In this document: piece by piece, positions 32,804 to 40,311 of the stretch
How positions within the stretch are numbered: position 1 is the first letter of the stretch
How the letters are laid out: every line of letters starts with the position of its first letter
Assembly: GCA_037176905.1 (NCBI GenBank)
Contig: JBBBWG010026790.1
Location: forward strand, 1 to 40,311
Source of the DNA: Azolla pinnata
Taxonomy: Eukaryota > Streptophyta > Polypodiopsida > Salviniales > Salviniaceae
DNA length: 40,311 nucleotides
Reading direction: 5' to 3'
Translations under genes and position numbers: made by a program
The notes under the pieces: model-generated
The model's database searches: none
What the model was told of the DNA's origin: nothing
Seen by the model: the letters and a program-made list of their open reading frames with translations, nothing else

Positions 32804-32821
32804 TCGATCGATCGATCGATC
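32801..32821. repeat. (ATCG)n microsatellite overlapping the PPR stop codon
   Basis: TGATCGATCGATCGATCGATC starts with the PPR stop codon TGA and contains about five GATC/ATCG units. The reading frame therefore ends on the first bases of the microsatellite. Confidence 0.95.
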
Positions 32822-34916
32822 AGCAACATCAACCAGAAAGGACTTTCTGCCCATTTCACCGACAGAGAAGAGTTTGGCAAAGAGCTTCGAGGTACACTAC
32901 CGGCATCGTTCAATTGTGCAATCTTTCTCTCTTTCATCTTAAAACATTAGAGCTGATTGTGCCAGGGTGGAGTGAAGAAAACTGGTCAAGGAAGCTATTT
33001 TCTGGCTCAGCACCACCATGAAAATAGTGAGAAGGAGCCATCAAGAATCTCACAAGAATATATGCTTTATGGAAGAGTCTTCAGATAATGTGAATCTTTG
33101 CCCTCTTTCATCTTCACATTAGAGATGATTATGCCAAAGTGAAGTGAAGAACTTGTCAAGGAAGCTGTTTATCTGGCTCAGCACCACAGAGAAAAGCCCG
33201 GATCTTGTGATGGAGCCATCAAGAACCTCACCAGAATATATATGTGCATTATGGAAGAATCTTCAGGTAAGACGCACCTTATCATGGATGTGGAAACAAG
33301 GTCAAATGGAAAGGAGCATTTCAGTTGGGGTAAAACACGACTGACTATACGAGATCGACTTGTCATAGGAAAAGCTTCATGAGCCAACAGATGCAATCAT
33401 GGATTCTCTGAAGGATGTGACTGTTATCCAACCTGTTGGAAGAAGTTAGAGCATCAAGATATCAATGGTGGAACTAGCAAATCAGTGGCAAGAGCAAAGT
33501 GTTGGTGGTGTACAATGTAGAGGAAATTGAGCATGTTGCAAGGTTTGCTAGACTAAATAGAGCTCAGCATGGTAAATTTCTGGGACTCTATGCCATGGAT
33601 TTACACAACAATTGCAGATTGGTTTGATCTTGCTACTGTAAAGTCTGTTCGATCTACACAATTCTGGCAAAGTAATTGTAAAACCTCATACATACATAGA
33701 GACATATCATCTTTTGTTTGTAAAATTTCATTTTTTGGTACCAAGGATACTAACAACATAATATCACTCTACCTTTCTAATAGCCTCGATGTCTATTATA
33801 CTTCCCAAGTTCTTACGTGAATCTAGTCGATAAAATTGGCTGTGGCTACGATTTCTGCCCTGAGTGACTTGCTCTTTTCAATATTCATTATCCGAAACTA
33901 TTCGATCTGATAGTGTGTTTAAAACACCAATTGCACACAACCAATGTATTAAATTAAATATGAGAATATAAGTACATCCGTCTCGGGTACAATGCCCACA
34001 TCATACATCAATCTGCATGAAACAAGAAAGTTAAATCAGGATTTTTAACATGAATAGCTCCAGGGAAGATCTATGGCAGCACTCATGAGCAAAATCATCT
34101 CTTCTGAGATTCTTGCCTTCATATTTATGCTCTCTACATCGTAGAGATTGCCTCATATCAAGGTGCAAAGGTTTTAATGTTTACATATTCAGTGGACATA
34201 ATCCATTTCAACTGAAATTCTTGTTTCTTCTTCAATCTGCTCTCTAACCATACACAGCTACACCTTACTGAGGATGATTGCCTCATCGAAACATAAATAC
34301 ACACCCTCCTCGAGTTTTCTTTTCGATTACTCCTTATTCATCCTCTTTTACTTAGGTAATGATAAGTCCACACAATGCACAGCTCCTAATGTTGTTTTCC
34401 TGTGCCATGATATTTTTTTTTAGCATTGTACATCATATCCGTTGCATATTTTTTAGTATTTACTTATATGCCAGTAAAACTGTTTCCAAGGTCCACATAC
34501 CATTGTTGCTTGTATTGGGAAATTGGTCATTGATCTCCCTGAACTGTAAGAAGAGAATCAGCCAACATTCGTTGCCGGCGCCCTAGAGTCAATGCAGCAA
34601 GAAACCATGCCAAACAAAGCTGCATATACAATTTAACCCACTCAGACAACTTTGCAAAAGAGAAGCTTTAAAATAGTTTTGCCTTGGTTTCAGCAGATGC
34701 CCATAAATTTTAGTTAAAATTTGCAAATGCCCTTCATCATCAAACTGTCCTCTAGCATTTATTTTTTCTCTCGTTTGAGCAACAGTATGTTCTATTCGTC
34801 TCCATTATGATGAACAAGAACATTCAGCAAAATTCCAAATTCCCATGCATTGCGGGTGCATTTAGCTAAAACAAAGCAAAACATGAACAGGATTTCAAAG
34901 CTTTTCAATGCTGTGA
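32804..34916. other. Intergenic region between the PPR gene and the membrane-protein gene
   Basis: The first ~450 bp is likely PPR 3' UTR or eroded former PPR tail, and holds a duplicated segment described separately. From about 33300 to 34916 it is AT-rich. I see no gene, RNA or long repeat there; the last part should include the 3' UTR of the downstream minus-strand gene. Confidence 0.5.
32918..33266. repeat. Tandem duplication of ~170 bp just after the PPR gene
   Basis: Copies at about 32918-33084 (167 bp) and 33090-33266 (177 bp) share CTCTTTCATCTT, ACATTAGAG, AAGGAAGCT, CTGGCTCAGCACCAC, GGAGCCATCAAGAA and a final GGAAGA.TCTTCAG. They differ by about one base in six, plus an insertion of ~12 bp in copy 2. 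Translations of both copies contain stops and show no DYW or E+ signature. Confidence 0.85.
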
Positions 34917-37900
34917 TTATTTATCAGATTTTACTATTGAGTGAGGAGATTTTAATACTGGCAAGGCACAAATAGCAACAGTCGATGGTTCAATAGGGAG
35001 CACAATCCCTATTGCTTCATATAGCCCAGCAGCTGCAGCATCCCCAAGCCTTTGTACAAAGGTGTCGATGAACACCTAAAGCATCACATGAGAAATTTAA
35101 GGAGCTGATCTTATAGCTTCATGATCTACGGCGAAAGGGTATTGATACAAATTTGAAACACTGGATGAGAGAGAAAAAAGGCCAATGGTTCTCTTCAAGC
35201 CAGGACATATCATCCAATAGAAAATAACTTAATTGATTTAATGAATGCTTCACATCCAACGGAACCATCATGCGCTTTGTGACAAACAAAATGCAGAAAC
35301 CAAAAGCGGCAGTGCACAACTGACTCATCAACTAATTATAGCACCCTGAACTACTGCAACATATCTTGACAAAGTAGAACAAAGTGAAGTTACCTTGGCT
35401 TTATACTTCTCTTCATGACTTATAACTGTGAAAAGCACCTCCCGGCCAGGCTTTGTTAGAACATACGTTGTAACCTGCATTATTGCAAGAGTTACACATA
35501 TGATTTGATAAATCGCACATTAAATGTTACATCAACATTTTGTTGGTTATTTGATCGCTAATTCATGATTACAATTTTTACTTCAACCGTTGTATTACCT
35601 ATTTCTATCTGACTTTTCAGCCAAAGGCTTATTTTACCTGATTGTTTTACATTTATGAACACAAGAAACAAATGCATTCTGGTGCCATTGTGGCACTGGA
35701 TTTTATGACTTAACTTTTAGATAATGTTGTTAGAAACATTACAAATTACTTCCTCCCATAGATTAGGGTTTCCATACTACATCCATGTAGTTAGAGAGTT
35801 CTCTAGTCACTAGGAGATCAAGCTCCGCTTTTACTTCTAGAATATGGTACAAATAGAGAGAACAAAGTTAAATAATTTTGAGTTCACAACATTATGTTGC
35901 CAAACCTTGCGAGATGCTTCAGAAATTGCAATCACCATTGGTACAGGAGAAATACTGATAGCCCCCATGTTTACAAAAGCTATAAATGGCGATGCACAAA
36001 TGGCAATAGTGACCCCAAAATAAGATAAGAGGCGTCCCTACAAAACCAGGAAAATGATGTATAAAATAAAGAATAAATTATTTGTTGTTTATGGAAATAT
36101 GCTGAGATCACTATGTGCTACCATCCATTTTGATGGAGAAGAGCTAGAATATGTCTTCACAAACTGCATAGCAGAAAGCAGGCTTTCACTGTTTACAAAA
36201 CATTCGCTTTACATAGAGAATTTCTAAAATATTTGTGATTTCCTTTACTCACGAATTCTCTAATGTAATTCCTTTCTTTCCCAAAGGCAGCCCTAAAGCA
36301 GCTACATGTATTTCTATGATGACTTCATTCTCTTTTATCCAAAATCCGAGGGTAATCAATTGCACTGCTCTCTTTTGGGGATTAACCAGAGGATTCAGCA
36401 AAACAGAAAATTTTGCACCCCGAAAGAAAACTTGAATTTCAGAGTTCAAAGAATGTGCAGGGTTCAGCATATACCGTGACTGTCAGCTGGCCAATGAGGA
36501 TAAAAATTGCTGTGAAGCTGTTAATTTCCGCAAGAATCATGCGTCTTTCTAGAGGATCATGGGCATATCCAGCTACAACGTTTGTCCTCTGAAATTAACA
36601 CCACCCAGTTTGAGAAACTAGAGTCAATTGCATGTTCTGATCCTCTAAGAAAAGATCTCCATTATGAGAAGCTTAGACATACACGCTTCAGTGAAGAATA
36701 AACAGATAGTTATCAAGATCCATGCCTGGAAATAGAAAAAGGATGATACAACTGCCGTTAACCAAAGAAAACAGCAAATGTGAAGGAGGTAGCTGGAAGC
36801 TAAGACCATATATAACCCTTCCAGCATAGAAGATACTCTGCTATATACAGATTCCTGAATTGAGTAGCCAGGTTGCCCAGTATGTTCATCCCGGGTAGCA
36901 TCTTTCACATCCTCTCTCCATATATCAGTTGAATCACTAGAAGGTAAATAGCCAACCACAAAATATATGTAACCATGAAGATTTGTTACACTCATCGAAA
37001 TAGCGACGACATTATGAATACCGTGTACATTATCCTTAATTCAGTTTACATTATACCTCATATGAGCATTTGAAGGAGCAGATTCATCCTCCCCTATACC
37101 CAATGCACACCGAGCTCCAAATTCCATAAACAGTGCAGATAGAAGCAGCAGAACTAAGACCACACAATCGAAAAGTACACATAAAATATCAGAAATAATT
37201 TCTTCAAACTAAAGCAGAAGTGATATAGCTGGTGAAAGCACACATCTGCAAGATATTACATGATCCAGAAGGAGCCAATACAACAGCAAGGATGGATCCA
37301 GTTAATTGTCCTAATGTAGCTCCTGCACCCACAAATCCAAAAAGCCTTGATCCAGCCTGCACAAAACTTTTGCTTTGTTTCAATGCAAATGAAAAAATAT
37401 ATAATCAGGATAACAAACTTAAAGTTTTTAGGACAACTCGAAACTAAATTTGGATTTTTCCTCCTCAGCCAGCTCCTCAAAGAGAAATTATGTGCTGTTT
37501 GATAAGCTATCTATGTCGATTCATCCCAATGACTAACAATTTTTGCAGAAATAAAGGAAAACCCTGGTGCACTCAGAGTTTTTTCATCAAGTTTACACGC
37601 ACTTCACTGTTCATGATATCTGCAAGTCTTGCCCACAATGCTGAAGTTGTAAAAAGATTCATAAGAGCAATCTAGAAAAAAAAAAGGACATTATCACCTT
37701 AAGCTCAAAAGATATAAGAAAATTAACCCTCAGAACCTAGCACAGCTACAGATTGCATACCCAGATGTAAAAGCAAACTCGAAGAATTGTAAATGTCCGG
37801 TGATTAGCTGATCTCTGCTCTCCCACTTCAAAATTCTGCAGCATCATGCCAACATTCCTTTCTTGTGTGAATGGATGTTTTTTTGCACCCTTGTGCCTAG

Positions 37901-39795
37901 TGCAAAAATCTTCCATATCACATTCAAAGAAATGAGATAATATGCTTACATACTGGAAAATGCTATAGTTCTTTACCTGAACTGATATTGAAGAAGTGAA
38001 GAATGACTCTATAGCATACAGCGCAAAAAATAGAATTAAAGACCCCGCAAAGAACCTGTACATAATAAGTATAGCCTGCACACAGAACATCATCCTGGAA
38101 ACACTTAGGGCAATTAAAATGAGAGCAGAAATTTTGCATTTTGATGGTTATAATGCACTAATTCATCCAGTCTGCTTAACGTCCTCAACAGCATAATTCT
38201 TCGTGGGAAAGGACATCCACAAGCCAGCCTTAAATTTTGAAGTGGCTCAATATCGCAGACCCAACCGCATGCCACATAAAAAGACATTTAAGACGCGGCA
38301 AGCACCCAAATTTCCTACTGAGATCCTTCTGTGTAGCTTATCATATCATATTTCGCACAACATAAAACCTATTGAAGAAACTTTGGATGGCTATAGATCC
38401 AGCAGTTCACAGCTGTGAACCATTTGCTATAAGAAGCATTCAAAAATATAAATATGAAAATAGTTCGGGGAAGAAACATCCCTTCTTAACAACTACGGCT
38501 TACACACATACTTGTTTCATCGTCTTTTCAAGCCTGAGCAGGGATCTACAAAGCCTAGCCAAAATTTACCCCAACCATAGTTTTCCATTTAAAATTCCAG
38601 ACGGAGCAGCATTATAGAAGAACAACAATAATACAGTTATACATGGTCATTTGGATGGTATAATGCTTTAAGGTTCCATAAATGAAACTTTTCAGATAAA
38701 GCATCAAAGTTCTCGTACCTTTGACTTCGGCATTGACGGTAATGACAGGAGATGAGATGATATTGGAGCTGCAATGAGGGTCAGCAGCAATGATGCCACA
38801 AACAACAGAGGCAATGCATTCTTTCCTAATGAAATGGCTGCTTCGTCCCTAAAGGGAATTACCATGAAGTAGGACCCTAAGAGCTGAAACAAGCAAGTTA
38901 GGAAAAAAGAGAAGGTAAATTAGGCATTCTAGTTAGGTATTCATCAATTTAATGGCAGTACAAGACCCATAAACCTTCATCTGAATCTATTGAGAATTAA
39001 TTCGTTATAGATATTCTTATATTGGTTTCGTTTTAGCGATTTTCCGAACTTATACTTGAGATTTTGAGGAGTAGGTGTGGTCGTTTAGAATGACGTTGTG
39101 CATAGAGCATGATCTGTCTTGTTCCATTTTTCTTCTTGTGCATGGCACAGAACAAAGCAATCTGTTATGTGCATAGAACAAAGCGTGCACATAGGAGAAA
39201 GCCCAGCAAACCCTATGCTTTCAAGAACGATACAACTGAATCATAGTTGTGTACACTAGAAGAAACTAGGGATGTGCACAAGAAAATCATACATCATGAA
39301 CAATGCGGCAAAACAAGGCAGAAATCGGTTGTTTTATCGATCAGACTAGAGGAACATAATAGTTTATATGTGCTCTCTTCTTTACAGTCAATTGAGCTCT
39401 GTGTGATGAACTTTGGGGTGAAACTTTTTCAGCTTCACCTCTGCATTCTTTGATCGGTAATCAGATTGCTGAAATCTAAGCCCTAAATCCTAAACTAGTT
39501 GTTTCTTGCGAGATGTTCTGCCATCCCTAGCTGTAGGAAGGCCATAATTGATCACAAGAATGGGTCCCATCGATATATAGCTCCTCTGATCAATCTCCAC
39601 AGGAAAGAATGGTTTGTGTTCTTTGTTCTCAAATCGAGATCCAGAAACGTTTTCAAGCATTACAATGAGAAACAACAACGGTTTACTTACAAAGAAGAAG
39701 GACGCAGAAGCATGAAGAAGGGTGGAGATCTCGTGAGGATGAACTGTGATGAGAAGCGACAGGCAATCTCTCAATCGCGCGGAAGGAACCAGCAT
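34917..39795 (-). CDS. Polytopic membrane protein, TLC/MFS-like putative transporter, 12 exons, 467 aa
   Basis: Exons in coding order: 39795-39691, 38883-38719, 38075-37977, 37835-37761, 37671-37603, 37356-37260, 37153-37057, 36936-36726, 36588-36475, 36037-35906, 35474-35394, 35075-34917; phases match throughout. It has about ten to twelve hydrophobic segments, for example 'PLLFVASLLLTLIAAPISS', 'SLILFFALYAI', 'FIAFVNMGAISI'. Family-like motifs are 'VHPHE' (19-23), 'IPFRDEAAISLG', 'LWARLADIM', 'SRLFGFVGAGATLGQL' and 'KPGREVLFTVISHEEKYKAK' followed by 'IDTFVQRLGDAAAAG'. The last two resemble bacterial and plastid TLC ATP/ADP-transporter relatives and an uncharacterised plant family. Substrate and membrane are unknown. 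Exon 8 appears to use a GC donor. Confidence 0.85.
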
Positions 39796-40109
39796 GGTGT
39801 TACCATCAAGCCTTTCGATATCCTGATCTGATGCGAGATCTTCTTCTGTTAGGACTGATCGTTTGATCCGGTCTCAGCACACTCTCCCGCTATAGCCATC
39901 CTTGGGCATCATCTGCACCATCTGCATCATCTGCATCATCCGCATTGTGTTAGAGATTGCGATAACCTGAGCTATGATCTCACAATGCAACGCCCTTCTC
40001 GTTGTCGTTTGTAACAATCTTGACAACAGATCTGATCCCGGTCGGGGTCTGATCTCAGCACGCCATCAAACAAATGGCTTTAGGTAGGCACAGAAAGATC
40101 TGATATCGG
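39796..40109. promoter_or_regulatory. 5' UTR/promoter side of the membrane-protein gene
   Basis: Upstream sequence of the minus-strand gene. It contains a short 9-bp tandem run at about 39912-39947 (CATCTGCAC, CATCTGCAT twice, CATCCGCAT). No reading frame with recognisable content was seen. Confidence 0.45.
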
Positions 40110-40311
40110 CTTAGGATTTAGGGTTTCCTGATCCCACAGATTAGGGCTTAGGGCATCCAAACCAGTGTACTCGGGATTTAGGGTTTCCGGATCAAGCCTG
40201 CTTAGGATTTAGGGTTTCCTGATCCCATAGATTATAGGGCTTAGGGCATCCAAACCAGTATACTCAGGATTTAGGGTTTCCGGATCCGACCTGCTTCGGA
40301 TTTAGGGTTTC
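40110..40311. repeat. ~92-bp tandem repeat carrying TTTAGGG telomere-type motifs
   Basis: Two full copies (about 40110-40200 and 40201-40293) and the start of a third reach the window edge. Each copy has two GGATTTAGGGTTTCC motifs and one TTAGGG or ATAGGG followed by CTTAGGGC, separated by unique spacers such as CATCCAAACCAGT. On the minus strand each motif reads AAACCCTAAA, a plant telo-box, upstream of the membrane-protein gene. The array may continue outside the window. Confidence 0.9.

Noticed and set aside
32804..33420. Frameshifted DYW tail of the PPR gene
   Set aside because: I looked for E+ and DYW signatures (such as the HSE zinc-site motif and a DYW end) in the three plus frames and saw none. 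Stops are frequent.
40110..40311. True telomere or chromosome end
   Set aside because: TTTAGGG motifs are separated by unique spacer sequence in a ~92-bp unit, not a continuous telomere array.

Overview
This 40 kb window is nuclear DNA from a land plant. Genes are split by GT-AG introns, mostly between 75 bp and 2 kb long. There is a plant-type plastid SUFC with a transit peptide, a plant KIN14 kinesin, a eukaryotic tRNA-Glu, and a very long intronless PLS-class PPR protein. The phrasing of the PPR protein ('LKACG', 'MYAKCG', about ten P-L-S triplets) resembles ferns and other seed-free plants, so I infer a fern or a close seed-free relative. That is inference from style, not a database match. 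One 100-base N gap shows this is a draft assembly.

Layout. 228-7474 (-): an ASCC1-like protein with a KH domain and a 2H-phosphoesterase (LigT/AKAP7-like) domain, 15 exons. 8008-12287 (+): a GIY-YIG domain protein, 5 exons, head-to-head with the first gene. 12800-12872 (+): tRNA-Glu(CTC). 13661-19565 (-): a 797-aa KIN14 (ATK1/ATK5-like, C-terminal motor) kinesin, 17 exons. About 19690-20470: a minisatellite of 41-bp units in its upstream region. 22051-25265 (-): plastid SUFC, 6 exons, with the assembly gap just before its start codon. 25473-28960: about 3.5 kb of unrelated tandem repeats. 29363-32803 (+): the 1146-aa PPR protein. 34917-39795 (-): a 467-aa polytopic membrane protein of the TLC/MFS-like type, 12 exons. 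40110-40311: tandem units carrying telomere-type TTTAGGG motifs.

I rebuilt the spliced genes by translating exons, checking splice-site phase at every junction, and comparing with remembered family motifs. Exon totals are exact multiples of three in all five spliced genes. The genes do not form a pathway cluster. SUFC (plastid Fe-S assembly) and the PPR protein (organelle RNA) are both expected to act in organelles, the kinesin on microtubules, and the ASCC1-like protein on RNA, probably in the nucleus.

I did not find a clearly new multi-gene system. The most interesting signals are these: a decayed duplicate of the KH-domain start plus a 'WQPR' exon inside the ASCC1-like gene, with further internal repeats; a PPR gene whose frame ends inside an (ATCG)n microsatellite in the E motif; a probable GC-AG intron in the membrane-protein gene; and a two-unit higher-order minisatellite upstream of the kinesin.
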